Assembly: GCF_947500255.1 (NCBI RefSeq)
Contig: NZ_CANMRL010000005.1
Span: forward strand, 1-64,000
Origin: an uncultured Psychroserpens sp.
Lineage (GTDB): Bacteria > Bacteroidota > Bacteroidia > Flavobacteriales > Flavobacteriaceae
Length of the DNA: 64,000 nt
Direction of reading: 5' to 3'
Below, in pieces: positions 1 to 9,741 of this stretch. The translations under genes were made by a program, and so were the position numbers. Every line of letters begins with the position of its first letter. Position 1 is the stretch's first letter. The notes beneath the pieces were generated by a model, which ran no database searches, was not told the origin of the DNA, and saw only the letters and a list, made by a program, of their open reading frames with translations.

Positions 1-3000
1 TTGAGTATGCTGTCGGATCACATGATATTCCAAGAACAGATACTAATGGTTGTCCGTACAAAACGGTATTAACGGTAACAGCTTATCCTGTGACACCAAA
101 CGATGTAGCTTCAGGAGAAGTGTGTGAAGGTGAAACGTTCAACTACGAAGGTATTGAATATGGTGTAGGCTCTTATGATATTGCTCAGACAGATGCTAAT
201 GGTTGTCCGTATATAACGGTATTAACAGTAACGGCTTATCCTGTGACACCAGATGATGCAGCTTCAGGAGAAGTGTGTGAAGGAGAGACGTTTAATTATG
301 AAGGTATTGAGTATGCCGTAGGGTCACATGATATTGCCAAGATAGATGCTAATGGTTGTCCGTATAAAACGGTATTAACAGTAACAGCTTATCCTGTGAC
401 GCCAGATATAGTAGATGTTGTTACAATCTGTGAGGGTGATTCTTATTTGTGGGCGGTAGACGGACAAACATATACTGTGTCCGACTCACCAGTAGAATTA
501 GATTTGATAGATGTGAATGGCTGTCCATATTCAGCAACTTTAACGATCACAGAGGATGATGCACCAGATGCAGGAGAGGATGGAAGTCTAAGGGTTTGTG
601 AAGGTGTGATACCAACAGATGATGAATTGTTTGATGCTCTTGAAGGTACACCAGATTTAGGAGGTCAATGGAGCGGGCCAGTAGATGATGTTTACACTTA
701 TACATTTGCAGCATCAGGTTCATGTCCTGAAGTTTCAGCAACGATAACTGTAAATACTTATCCTGTGACACCAGATGATGCAGCTTCAGGAGAGGTTTGT
801 GAAGGTGAAACGTTTAATTATGAAGGTATTGAGTATGCTGTCGGATCACATGATATTCCAAGAACAGATGCTAATGGTTGTCCATATAAAACGGTATTAA
901 CAGTAACAGCTTATCCAGTAACACTAGACGACGCAGCCTCAGGAGAAGTGTGTGAAGGCGAGACGTTCAATTACGAAGGTATTGAGTATGCTGTCGGATC
1001 ACATGATATTCCAAGAACAGATGCTAATGGATGTCCGTACAAAACAGTATTAACAGTAACGGCTTATCCAGTAACACCAGACGACGCAGCTTCAGGAGAA
1101 GTGTGTGAAGGTGAAACGTTCAACTACGAAGGTATTGAGTATGCCGTAGGATCACATGATATTCCAAGAACAGATACTAATGGTTGTCCATATAAAACGG
1201 TATTAACAGTAACAGCTTATCCAGTCACACCAGATGACGCAGCTTCAGGAGAAGTTTGTGAAGGCGAGACGTTTAATTATGAAGGTATTGAATATGCTGT
1301 CGGATCACATGATATTGCCAAGATAGATACTAATGGTTGTCCGTATATAACGGTATTAACTGTAACGGCTTTTGAGGCCACAGATGATATTGAAGATAAC
1401 GTGACTATATGTAAAGAAGATTCGTATTTATGGTCGGTAAATGGTGAAACCTATACAGCTGCAGATTCACCTGTTATACTAAATCTATTTGATGTTAATG
1501 GTTGTCCTTATACAGCTACATTGATCATAGAAGAAGAAATTGCACAAAACGCAGGCGAAGATGGAGTTCTTGAGGTTTGCGCTGGAGTTGTTCCTACATT
1601 TGTTGAGTTATTTGATGCTTTAGGAGGTACACCTAACGAAGGCGGTATATGGAGTGGTCCAATTGACGGTGTGTATAAGTATATGTTCGAAGCATCAGGT
1701 TCGTGTCCAGAAGTATCAGCAACGGTAACTGTAATTGAATTTGAAGTTACTGAAGATATAGAAGATTCAGTAATGGTTTGTTCGGGAGATTCATATACAT
1801 GGTTAGTGGATGGAGAGATGTATACTGTAGGTGATTCACCAGTAGAGATTGAGCGTGTAGATGCTAATGGATGTACTTATAACGCAACCTTGATTATCAC
1901 AGAACATCCAATAACAGAAAATATTGAAGACGAGGTAAGTGTTTGTGGAGATGAAACATATATATGGTCAGTAGACGGAGAAACCTATACAGCAGCAGAT
2001 TCTCCTATTGTCCTTGACCTGTTTGATTCTAATGGTTGTCCATACACAGCAACCTTAATTATTAATCAAGGAAATGGATCGTATGCTGGAGAGAATGGTA
2101 TTTTGACCGTATGTGCTGGCGAAGTGCCTACATTTGAAGAATTATTTGAGGCATTAGGAGGTAATCCTGATGTAGGTGGTATTTGGACTGGTCCAGTAAA
2201 TGGGGAGTATACATATACATTTGAAGGTTCCCAAGCATGTCCAGGATCTTCAGCTATTGTAAAAGTTTATGAATATGCTAAAACCAAGAATATTAAAGAA
2301 GAAGTTTTTGTTTGTGAAGAAGATGGTTACACTTGGGCAATTGATAATACTATTTATTATGCTGAGGATTCACCAGTAGTACTATATTTAGATGATGAAA
2401 ATGGATGTCCGTACACTGCAACATTAATCATTAACGAATACCCAGTTCCAGATGATATTTATGAAGAAGTACTCATTTGCAAAGGAGAAACATATACTTG
2501 GGATTTTAATGGTATTACATATTCAGCTTTAGACTCTCCAGTGGTTATAGAAGTCGTTGAAGAGAATGGTTGCAAGTATACAGCCACCTTAGTTATTAAT
2601 GACACTTCAACAATGGAAATAAAGCATTTATCATTGGATCCAGTATGTGTTGAAGATGGCTTAGTTCCTTTAAGTGGAGGGTTTCCATCTTATGGGCATT
2701 ATTCTGGAGAAGGAGTAAGTGATGATGGTGATGGCACTTACAGTTTTAATCCTGCCGAATTAGGACCAGGTATTCACCCAATATTTTTTGGTTACAGTAC
2801 ATCTAGTAGCTGTGATTATAATATGCTGATTAAAATTGAAGTATTTGATTGCTGTGAGGATGAAATAGCCTATGCACACTCACCTAATCCGAGTGGAGAT
2901 TTAGAATGGTGTTTCTTTGATTCTAATATGCTCTACAATGCAAATTGGGGCTGGACAAATGGCGAATTGGATTTAGAATCTACTGACGAGTTTGGCAATT

Positions 3001-3731
3001 ATTATACCTATGAATTTGATTTATATGCTGGTTCTGAAGATGATTGTGATCCAACTGATGAAAACTCTCCAGGAATTCTTGTAGGATCTGTTACATTAGA
3101 GCGTGATGGAGACAATATTATAGTTACCTATGAAATAGACGATAATGGAACAAGTCTAAACTATCAGTTAGGAGATGTAAATGTATATGCTGGATGTAAT
3201 CCATATCCATGTAAGAGCGATCCAAGCAGATTGAGTGGTAATGGTAATAGTAACAGACTGTGTGCTTCTACTATCGATGTCGAAGAATATCCGTATTCTG
3301 GTGGTTCTAGTGATGGAAATACAGCAACAATAGTATTTTCTGTAGATGATATACAGATTAAAGATTGTTTAAGTAATTTCTATTTCATTGCTCATGCCGA
3401 TATAGAGATATGCCAAACATTTGGAGAAGAGGAAGAGATTAAGAAGAGAGAGCAAAATGATTTCACGGTCGACTTTAAAGCATATCCAATGCCTTATACT
3501 AAGGAAGTAAATATTGCATGTGAGTTTGATTTTGAAACAGATATATCTATCCAAGTTATGGATATTCGTGGAGTACTACTAAGAAATGTTGTAGTTAAAG
3601 GGTATCATAAAAATACCGAAAGCATCACAACACTTGATCTTTCAGATATCAATGATCAAATTCTATTTGTGAAGCTTACAACCAATAAAGGTAGTGTGAT
3701 AAAGAAAATCATTTCTTCAAACAAGAAATAA
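1..3731 (+). CDS. Giant repeat-containing surface protein with T9SS type A sorting domain (5' truncated)
   Basis: The reading frame is open at the left edge (frame begins at base 3), so only the C-terminal part of about 1240 residues is visible. It is built from Cys-containing beta-rich modules. Six complete 51-residue repeats start at 90, 243, 765, 918, 1071 and 1224, preceded by a partial copy at 1-89. Each has a VCEGETF motif and an NGCPY motif, which suggests one disulfide per module. Related longer modules (GDSYLW, NGCPY, then a GGxWSGP unit) are interspersed from 396 and from 1377 onward. A Cys-rich non-repetitive region at about 2640-3420 follows. The last 90 residues look like a type IX secretion C-terminal sorting domain (AYPMPY start, basic end KKIISSNKK). 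It is probably an exported, cell-surface-anchored adhesin or structural protein. Its ligand cannot be told from the sequence. Confidence 0.85.
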   Translation, partial: EYAVGSHDIPRTDTNGCPYKTVLTVTAYPVTPNDVASGEVCEGETFNYEGIEYGVGSYDIAQTDANGCPYITVLTVTAYPVTPDDAASGEVCEGETFNYEGIEYAVGSHDIAKIDANGCPYKTVLTVTAYPVTPDIVDVVTICEGDSYLWAVDGQTYTVSDSPVELDLIDVNGCPYSATLTITEDDAPDAGEDGSLRVCEGVIPTDDELFDALEGTPDLGGQWSGPVDDVYTYTFAASGSCPEVSATITVNTYPVTPDDAASGEVCEGETFNYEGIEYAVGSHDIPRTDANGCPYKTVLTVTAYPVTLDDAASGEVCEGETFNYEGIEYAVGSHDIPRTDANGCPYKTVLTVTAYPVTPDDAASGEVCEGETFNYEGIEYAVGSHDIPRTDTNGCPYKTVLTVTAYPVTPDDAASGEVCEGETFNYEGIEYAVGSHDIAKIDTNGCPYITVLTVTAFEATDDIEDNVTICKEDSYLWSVNGETYTAADSPVILNLFDVNGCPYTATLIIEEEIAQNAGEDGVLEVCAGVVPTFVELFDALGGTPNEGGIWSGPIDGVYKYMFEASGSCPEVSATVTVIEFEVTEDIEDSVMVCSGDSYTWLVDGEMYTVGDSPVEIERVDANGCTYNATLIITEHPITENIEDEVSVCGDETYIWSVDGETYTAADSPIVLDLFDSNGCPYTATLIINQGNGSYAGENGILTVCAGEVPTFEELFEALGGNPDVGGIWTGPVNGEYTYTFEGSQACPGSSAIVKVYEYAKTKNIKEEVFVCEEDGYTWAIDNTIYYAEDSPVVLYLDDENGCPYTATLIINEYPVPDDIYEEVLICKGETYTWDFNGITYSALDSPVVIEVVEENGCKYTATLVINDTSTMEIKHLSLDPVCVEDGLVPLSGGFPSYGHYSGEGVSDDGDGTYSFNPAELGPGIHPIFFGYSTSSSCDYNMLIKIEVFDCCEDEIAYAHSPNPSGDLEWCFFDSNMLYNANWGWTNGELDLESTDEFGNYYTYEFDLYAGSEDDCDPTDENSPGILVGSVTLERDGDNIIVTYEIDDNGTSLNYQLGDVNVYAGCNPYPCKSDPSRLSGNGNSNRLCASTIDVEEYPYSGGSSDGNTATIVFSVDDIQIKDCLSNFYFIAHADIEICQTFGEEEEIKKREQNDFTVDFKAYPMPYTKEVNIACEFDFETDISIQVMDIRGVLLRNVVVKGYHKNTESITTLDLSDINDQILFVKLTTNKGSVIKKIISSNKK
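90..1376 (+). repeat. Tandem 153-bp coding repeats (51-aa modules)
   Basis: Six full copies of a 153-bp unit begin at 90, 243, 765, 918, 1071 and 1224, with a different 369-bp module inserted at 396-764. The copies differ mainly at synonymous positions (for example gccgta versus gctgtc) and at a few residues (IPRTD versus IAKID, PYKT versus PYIT). Such near-identity implies recent duplication or gene conversion. Copy number could vary between strains, and short-read assemblies may collapse the block. Confidence 0.9.
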
Positions 3732-3776
3732 GGTATAATTGATTTAATAGCAAATAATTAATTATTAATTGAGAAA

Positions 3777-3801
3777 AGCGGCCATTCTATGGCTGCTTTT
3801 T
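3777..3801. terminator. Bidirectional rho-independent terminator
   Basis: An 8-bp stem (AGCGGCCA paired with TGGCTGCT, one G-T pair) with a 5-base loop is followed by a T run. It lies between the convergent repeat-protein gene and the esterase gene. Confidence 0.7.
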
Positions 3802-3805
3802 GATC

Positions 3806-4441
3806 TTATACAAGACTAGAAATAAGTTCTGAGTTCACTTCATGAATACCTTCAAAAGGTATGATATCTAAGTTGCTGCCAAATAATTTTTCGGCTTTAG
3901 ATCGTTCTTGTTGAATGCGTTCCTCATTAAGGAATTCATCATTAGTACCATAGATGAGTTTTGTTTTTCCTGTGAAATAATCGAAATCTGTAGGAACTAA
4001 TTCTATTGGAATTCCGCCAGAATGTAATATCAATTGCGAACATTGCAATTGTCGTTTTGCTAAATATCGCATAGCTACGCTAACACCTTGTGAATAGCCT
4101 AATATGATTAAATTTTTTTCCTCCGGAATGTGTTCATTCTCAAAAATAGAATCAAAATATGTCATAACATTTTTTGTTTCCGCTATAGTGTTTTCTCGAG
4201 TCAACCAACTAGCACCAACATGTTTAAATTTTGGAGGCATATAATATTTACTTTGCGCTTGTGGTGCTATGATATAGTTTTCATTAGCATTTAGTACTTT
4301 GAAATGTTTCAAGAAATAACGACTTAAATAACCCATTCCATGGCATACAAACCATATGTTTTTTGTTGATGATGTTAATTCATTTAACGTAGAATAACTA
4401 TTGGTAATGGTATAAGAAATTTCCTTTTCTGTAGAATTCAT
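3806..4441 (-). CDS. Alpha/beta hydrolase, esterase/phospholipase-like (211 aa)
   Basis: This is a cytoplasmic serine hydrolase by motif, with no signal peptide. The nucleophile elbow is GYSQG in the middle of the protein, a candidate Asp lies in YGTNDEF and the terminal His in GIHEVNS. This gives a Ser-Asp-His order typical of the fold. The length fits the short carboxylesterase/phospholipase family. The gene is divergent from menI-menF, with about 50 bp between the start codons. That position makes it a candidate for the missing MenH step (SHCHC synthase, also an alpha/beta hydrolase with a GYSxG elbow). However, the Gln after the Ser is more usual in carboxylesterases, so a generic esterase is the safer call. 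Confidence 0.7.
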   Translation of the reverse strand: MNSTEKEISYTITNSYSTLNELTSSTKNIWFVCHGMGYLSRYFLKHFKVLNANENYIIAPQAQSKYYMPPKFKHVGASWLTRENTIAETKNVMTYFDSIFENEHIPEEKNLIILGYSQGVSVAMRYLAKRQLQCSQLILHSGGIPIELVPTDFDYFTGKTKLIYGTNDEFLNEERIQQERSKAEKLFGSNLDIIPFEGIHEVNSELISSLV

Positions 4442-4491
4442 TTCGTATTTTTGTTGTTGAATATATTCGACTTTAAAAATACAGTATTTCT

Positions 4492-4917
4492 ATGCAATTA
4501 TCTAAAGAAGACGTGTTAGCTCATGCAAATTCGGTTTGTAAAAACACCTTAATGGAAACCTTAAATATTGAAATGGTAGATTATGGCGAAAATTTCCTAG
4601 TTGCCAGAATGCCTGTAAATTCAAAGGTTTATCAACCAGATGGAGTGTTGCATGGAGGCGCAACTGCAGCTTTAGCAGAAAGTGTAGGTAGTTTTGCATC
4701 ACATATGTTTATGGATATTGAGAATATGTTTGTACGCGGATTAGAAATTACGGCCAATCATTTAAAGAGTGTTTCTGAAGGGCATGTGTATGCCAAAGCT
4801 ACTTTTTTACACAAAGGTAGAACAACACAATTATTAGATATTAGAATCACAGATGACCATGATAACTTGGTTTCTATCTGTAGATTATCTACTATTTCCC
4901 TTCCTAAAAATAAATAG
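4492..4917 (+). CDS. menI: Hotdog-fold thioesterase, probable 1,4-dihydroxy-2-naphthoyl-CoA hydrolase
   Basis: A 141-residue single hotdog domain of the PaaI/YdiI type. The signature is GVLHGGATAALAESVGS, in which the Glu on the central helix is the expected catalytic acid. The C-terminal half carries the usual beta-strand run (GHVYAKATFLHKGRTTQL). The gene is followed 3 bp later by menF, and five further menaquinone genes lie within 20 kb. This context suggests that it releases 1,4-dihydroxy-2-naphthoate from its CoA ester after MenB. Members of the family act on many acyl-CoA substrates, so the specific role is inferred from context. Confidence 0.65.
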   Translation: MQLSKEDVLAHANSVCKNTLMETLNIEMVDYGENFLVARMPVNSKVYQPDGVLHGGATAALAESVGSFASHMFMDIENMFVRGLEITANHLKSVSEGHVYAKATFLHKGRTTQLLDIRITDDHDNLVSICRLSTISLPKNK

Positions 4918-4920
4918 GAA

Positions 4921-6036
4921 ATGGAACCAAGCAAGTTCTTCTCGCATATTGACTCGCATTTTAAATCTCAATTGCCTTTTGTTGTGTATCGAAAACCCAA
5001 TAGTGCGAGTTTAAGTGCAATATTTCAAGAGGACTCTACTTTGCATGTTGTTGGTAATTTTAATGAGAGCGGATTTGTGTTTTCACCTTTTGATTCTCAG
5101 GATGCTACAATTATTTTTCCTTCGGAATTATCGAAGTTAATGACTTTAGATATTATTATAGATTCAAAAACTGAACATCATAATTCAAAAGATTATTTGA
5201 ATGAAACTCATGATAATCGGCATATAGAATTAGTACAAAAAGGAATTGATACCATTCTAACTGATGTGTTACAAAAAATCGTGTTATCCCGAGTTAAAGT
5301 TATTCCTGTTTCAGAAGAAAGTCCTATAGAACTATTTCAAAAGTTGCTCAAAATGTATCGCGAAGCATTTGTATATTTATGGTACCATCCAAAAGTAGGT
5401 CTGTGGTTAGGAGCAACACCAGAAACGCTTTTAAGCACTGAAGGACGACGTTTTAATACCATGTCTTTAGCAGGAACACAATCTTATAAAGACACTGTTG
5501 ATGTAGCTTGGAATAAAAAAAACAAAGACGAACAGCAACTGGTTACTAACTATATAGTAAAAGAATTAGAACCTCATGTTGAACAATTATATGTGTCTGA
5601 TCCCAAGACCATAAAAGCTGGTAGGTTATTACATTTAAAATCTCAAATCTCTGGTGTTCTAAAACCGTCTAACTTGAAAGAGGTGATATTTTCATTACAT
5701 CCAACACCTGCCGTTTGTGGTTTGCCTAAAGCCAAAGCAAAAGATTTTATTCTAAGGAATGAACATTATAATCGCGAATTCTACACTGGTTTTTTAGGAG
5801 AATTAAATATAAAAAAGTCAAAACCTAGGAACACAAATAGGCGTAATGTAGAGAACAATGCATATACAACTATCAAAACTACGAGTCAGTTATTTGTAAA
5901 TTTACGCTGTATGCAAATTAAAGACCAGCAAGCACTTGTTTATGTTGGAGGTGGTATAACTAAAGATTCTAATGCTCAAGAAGAGTGGGAGGAAACCGTT
6001 AAAAAAACACAGACAATGGCATCTGTTTTAGACTAG
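4921..6036 (+). CDS. menF: Isochorismate synthase
   Basis: A chorismate-binding enzyme (371 aa) that converts chorismate to isochorismate, the entry step of menaquinone synthesis. Visible family motifs are KIVLSRVKV, then GATPETLL, SLAGTQ, HPTPAVCGLPK with the following ExYNREFYTGFLG segment, and a C-terminal YVGGGITKDSNAQEEWEET block that supplies Mg-binding acids. The N-terminal third is less conserved, as usual. No glutamine amidotransferase domain is present. The neighbouring men genes argue against a siderophore EntC role. Its 3' end overlaps the convergent GIY-YIG gene by 4 bp. Confidence 0.9.
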   Translation: MEPSKFFSHIDSHFKSQLPFVVYRKPNSASLSAIFQEDSTLHVVGNFNESGFVFSPFDSQDATIIFPSELSKLMTLDIIIDSKTEHHNSKDYLNETHDNRHIELVQKGIDTILTDVLQKIVLSRVKVIPVSEESPIELFQKLLKMYREAFVYLWYHPKVGLWLGATPETLLSTEGRRFNTMSLAGTQSYKDTVDVAWNKKNKDEQQLVTNYIVKELEPHVEQLYVSDPKTIKAGRLLHLKSQISGVLKPSNLKEVIFSLHPTPAVCGLPKAKAKDFILRNEHYNREFYTGFLGELNIKKSKPRNTNRRNVENNAYTTIKTTSQLFVNLRCMQIKDQQALVYVGGGITKDSNAQEEWEETVKKTQTMASVLD

Positions 6037-6383
6037 TTATACCATACGGCATATTTCTGTCTCCTTAACTCTAACGCTAAGGTCTCTTCCATTTTTAAAG
6101 CCTCTGCACGCGTAGCCATAGGTTCAATATGATTGTATAAACTGGGTCTTAAATAGTTACCGTATTTTTCTACAATATTAGAAGAAAGCTTATAACCCTT
6201 CTTATTTCTATAACCAGTTTTGTGCTGCATAAAACGTTCTTTAGGTGTTTTGCTAGTCATACCAACATACAAACATTGTAGTACACCATTAAATTGCGGA
6301 TTAGCTGCTCGAAACTTGGTGTTTTCGGTAAAGACACGTTTAGATAACTCTACAACATATACGCGATATTGAGTTTTGGGCAT
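6033..6383 (-). CDS. GIY-YIG domain protein, stand-alone
   Basis: A small protein of 116 residues. It opens with VYVVEL, in the place of the GIY strand, and then has CLYVGMTSKTPKERFMQHKTG, which matches the YIG strand and following Arg/His helix of the GIY-YIG nuclease fold. A Glu near the C terminus (MEETLALELR) is a plausible metal ligand. No other domain is fused, in contrast to UvrC or homing enzymes. Stand-alone members are common in bacteria and mostly uncharacterised. Nuclease activity is plausible but unproven, since the first motif is degenerate (VYVVEL in place of GIY). The gene is convergent with menF. Confidence 0.65.
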   Translation of the reverse strand: MPKTQYRVYVVELSKRVFTENTKFRAANPQFNGVLQCLYVGMTSKTPKERFMQHKTGYRNKKGYKLSSNIVEKYGNYLRPSLYNHIEPMATRAEALKMEETLALELRRQKYAVWYN

Positions 6384-6411
6384 TCTTACTAAATTAGTTT
6401 AATAGTCATAA

Positions 6412-9400
6412 TTAATCAATCGATTTCAATAACTCTATAACTGCAGCTTCTATTTGTTCATCTTTTCCGTTAGTAATATTATCAAAACCGTTTTTAATTT
6501 GTATATCTGGCATAAGTTCTTTATTCTCTAGAACATCACCTTCAATATCCAACACCTGCATATTAGGTATTCCAAATACAATTCCATTTTGAATGCGTTC
6601 CCACCAAACAAAACTACATGTTCCAGGCACAGGCATCCCTACTAATTTTCCGATTTTTAAATCTTTATAACCAGCTGGTGTACAATGCGCATCCGAATAG
6701 TTAGACTCTCCCATAAGCATGATACTTGGTTTTGTCCAACGTCGTTGAGATTCGATACCAACAATCTTTCCTCCATTTTGAAACTCCATATATTTCTTAC
6801 CACTTAAAAACGTTGTGACATCATCTACCAAATCACCACCACCATTAAAACGTGTATCTACCACTAGTGCTTTTTTATTCACTTCATCTCCCATAACCTC
6901 TTCTAAAAACTCTCTAAAACTTCCATCACTCATACTGCGAATATGCATATAACCTATTTGATTGTTAGATAGTTTATGAACCATTTCACGATTTTTCTTG
7001 ATCCAACGTTGATAGCGTAATTCATTTTCTGCACCAATAGTTATTGGTTTTATGCGCTCTTTCCATCGATCTTTTGTTGATGGGTTATAATAAGAAATAG
7101 TGATAGCATCACCAGCCTTTCGATTTAATAAGCTGTAATGATTAATGTTTTTGGTAATAGGATCACCATTAATGGCTTCAATAATAACTCCAGTCTTAAC
7201 TTTCTTATCACTATTTACCAAAGGACTTCCTTCTATAACTTCTGAAATTTTAAGTCCGTCACCTTTATAACTTTTATCGATAAAAACCCCTAAAGATGCT
7301 GTTTGATCACCTTTGCTATTTGGAGATCTAAAACGAGCTCCCGTATGTGAAGCATTAAGTTCTCCTAATAATTCTCCCAAAATATCTTTAAAATCGTAAT
7401 CATTATTAAGATGAGGTACAAACTTTTTATAGTTTTTAGATAAGGCATCCCAAGGCGCTCCATGTAAATTAGGGTCTAAGAATTTTTTCTTTACTTGACG
7501 AGACACATGATCCATTAAATACAAACGCTCTGCTGATAAATTGAAAGACATCTCATCATTTATAGCAACCGATTTACGCTTACCAGAACCTACATTTACT
7601 TTGGCAATTCGTCCACGACTTAAAATAAATACTTCTTTAGCATCTTTTCCAAATACCATAGAACCACCACGTCCAAACTTCCCTAAAGATTTAATTTCTC
7701 TTGTTCGCAGATCAAGCTTCCATAGATCGGCTTGATTGTCAACGCGCCCCAAGTATAGTAGAGATTTTGAGTCTTTTGTGATTAACATATCAGACAAGCG
7801 TGTAGAAAATAAGGATAACTTTGCTTTACGTTTATGAAGGTTGTCAAACTCTATGACTATTGGTTTTAATTTTGGTTTTTTATCCTTAGCCTCTTCTTTT
7901 TTGTCTTTTTTAGAATCTTTATCGTCTTCTTTTTTATCCTCCTCCTTTTTATCGTCTACTAAAAATGAAAACTCATCTTTATTTAGTTTAAATTTATCAT
8001 ATGCTTTTTGTGTTAAAAACACACCATATACATCTAATTGAGAGGGACCGGTTTTTGCTACACTATGCATTCCGTTTCTGTCAGAAGCCCAATATAAAAT
8101 AGAACCATCTAAAGACCACTTAGGCGTGAAATCGCTAAAACCACTTTTTGACACATTGATGAGGTCTCCAGTTCCGTCTGCTTTTAAAATGCCTATTTCC
8201 CCAAACCAATACTGATTTGGATAAAATGTAATGGCTAGCCATTTCCCATCAGGGCTCCATTCATATTCTTGGTCACCATCGGCATAAGAGAAATGCTTTT
8301 CACCATTGTGAATAACAGTTACTTTTTTACTTTTTAGGTTAATGGTTCTCAATTTTGTACGTTCTTCTAAGTAGGCAATATCTTCACCAGTAGGAGAAAA
8401 CTTTGGCTGAAAACTTTCAGTCTTATCTGCCAATAGCACATCTTCCTTAAGTTCTATTGCATTTAAAAAGTATTTTTCGTCATCATTTGTGATAGTCTGT
8501 GTATAAAGGTTCCAACTATTATTGCGCTCTCCAGCATAAACAATAGTTCTACCATCAGGACTAATATCAATACTACGCTCTTGCTCTGGAGTTTCTGTGA
8601 GACGTCTAGTTAAACTACCATCTGTTGATGTTACGAAAACATCTCCTCTATGAATAAAAATTAGTTCCTTTCCATTTGGAGAAGGTACCATGTCTGTTAC
8701 ATTTCCGTTTACAAAAAGGAGTTCATTGTCCATTAAAGATTGGTCTCCACCAATATTAACCGCAACTTTTTTTGGTGACTCACCTGGATTCTGTGTATAA
8801 ATTGTCCCATTGAAACTATAGGCCAAAACATCATTGTTTGCAATCGAAAGATGTCTTACAGGATGCATTTTGAAATCTGATATTTGCGTGGTTTGTTCTG
8901 GATTAGAAAAACTAGATTTATAGACGTTAAACGTTCCTGACTTTTCTGATAGATAGTAAAATGTATCTCCTGAACCAAACACAGGATTTCGATTCTCACC
9001 TTTATAATTAGATAATTTCGTGTATTGACCAGATTTAGTTTTGATCCAAATATCTCTAGTTACCGAAGATGTATGATGCTTACGCCATTCATCTTCATAA
9101 CCTTTTATCTCTTCAAAAATAAAATCACCTTTACTATTGTTTTTAGCCTCATAAGCTGGAAAACTGGAAAGTTGCTTGGGTGTAGTGGCATCTAAAGCTA
9201 CACTGTATAATTCACCTAATCTGTGAAACAATAATGAGTTTTGATCATCTAATCTTATGCTATTAAACCAAACGGCATCATTTTTTTGAGAGAAGTCTGT
9301 TGGCATATCATCGGCAGAGTGGAAGGTCAATCGTTTCACGTTTGTTCCAGTAGATGACATCACAAACACATCAAAATTACCATGTCTGTTTGAAGCAAAT

Positions 9401-9645
9401 GCAATCTGCTGTCCGTCATGAGACCAAACAGGCTTAGTGTCATAAGCACTATTGGTTGTTAAGCGCGTAGCTTTCCCTCCATTGACAGAGACCACATATA
9501 TATCGGCATTATATGTAAATGCAATTTGACTTCCGTTAGGAGAAATAGAAGTGTGACGCAACCATAGGTTATCATTTTGTTGAGCAGTACTTGTATTCAG
9601 TATAAAAAATGAACTAAGAAGAAAAACGAGGGAATTAATTTTCAT
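6412..9645 (-). CDS. Tricorn-like secreted protease (S41 family, beta-propeller)
   Basis: A 1077-residue exported protein with a cleavable N-terminal signal peptide ending near STAQQ. The first half holds repeated WD40-like/PD40 propeller blades (SPNGSQIAF, SHDGQQIAF, SPDGRTIVY, SPTGEDIAY, SPDGKWLAI). A Lys/Asp/Glu-rich linker lies at about residues 565-597, followed by a second propeller-like region. The C-terminal part contains a tricorn C1-like helix segment, a PDZ domain (about 770-860) and the S41 peptidase core with DTRFNGGGDLV. The nucleophile is Ser984 in GESNYSDAH. By analogy with tricorn it would degrade peptides, here in the periplasm. It is transcribed away from menD and appears monocistronic. 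Confidence 0.9.
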   Translation of the reverse strand: MKINSLVFLLSSFFILNTSTAQQNDNLWLRHTSISPNGSQIAFTYNADIYVVSVNGGKATRLTTNSAYDTKPVWSHDGQQIAFASNRHGNFDVFVMSSTGTNVKRLTFHSADDMPTDFSQKNDAVWFNSIRLDDQNSLLFHRLGELYSVALDATTPKQLSSFPAYEAKNNSKGDFIFEEIKGYEDEWRKHHTSSVTRDIWIKTKSGQYTKLSNYKGENRNPVFGSGDTFYYLSEKSGTFNVYKSSFSNPEQTTQISDFKMHPVRHLSIANNDVLAYSFNGTIYTQNPGESPKKVAVNIGGDQSLMDNELLFVNGNVTDMVPSPNGKELIFIHRGDVFVTSTDGSLTRRLTETPEQERSIDISPDGRTIVYAGERNNSWNLYTQTITNDDEKYFLNAIELKEDVLLADKTESFQPKFSPTGEDIAYLEERTKLRTINLKSKKVTVIHNGEKHFSYADGDQEYEWSPDGKWLAITFYPNQYWFGEIGILKADGTGDLINVSKSGFSDFTPKWSLDGSILYWASDRNGMHSVAKTGPSQLDVYGVFLTQKAYDKFKLNKDEFSFLVDDKKEEDKKEDDKDSKKDKKEEAKDKKPKLKPIVIEFDNLHKRKAKLSLFSTRLSDMLITKDSKSLLYLGRVDNQADLWKLDLRTREIKSLGKFGRGGSMVFGKDAKEVFILSRGRIAKVNVGSGKRKSVAINDEMSFNLSAERLYLMDHVSRQVKKKFLDPNLHGAPWDALSKNYKKFVPHLNNDYDFKDILGELLGELNASHTGARFRSPNSKGDQTASLGVFIDKSYKGDGLKISEVIEGSPLVNSDKKVKTGVIIEAINGDPITKNINHYSLLNRKAGDAITISYYNPSTKDRWKERIKPITIGAENELRYQRWIKKNREMVHKLSNNQIGYMHIRSMSDGSFREFLEEVMGDEVNKKALVVDTRFNGGGDLVDDVTTFLSGKKYMEFQNGGKIVGIESQRRWTKPSIMLMGESNYSDAHCTPAGYKDLKIGKLVGMPVPGTCSFVWWERIQNGIVFGIPNMQVLDIEGDVLENKELMPDIQIKNGFDNITNGKDEQIEAAVIELLKSID

Positions 9646-9726
9646 GTTTATTGATTTGATTATAACGAGGTGAAAGTTAGTAAATTAATTGTTTCGAATC
9701 TTGTTTTTTTTGACACCTAATTTAAA

Positions 9727-9734
9727 TAACTTTG
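9727..9734 (+). promoter_or_regulatory. Candidate -7 box for menD
   Basis: TAACTTTG matches the Bacteroidota -7 consensus TAnnTTTG. It ends only 7 bases before the menD ATG, so a transcript starting there would be nearly leaderless. No clear -33 TTG is present at ideal spacing. Confidence 0.45.
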
Positions 9735-9741
9735 TAATTAG

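Noticed and set aside
1-1376. CRISPR-like or non-coding tandem repeat
   Set aside because: The repeats keep frame at 153 bp, encode Cys-containing modules and are much longer than CRISPR units. They are parts of one protein gene.
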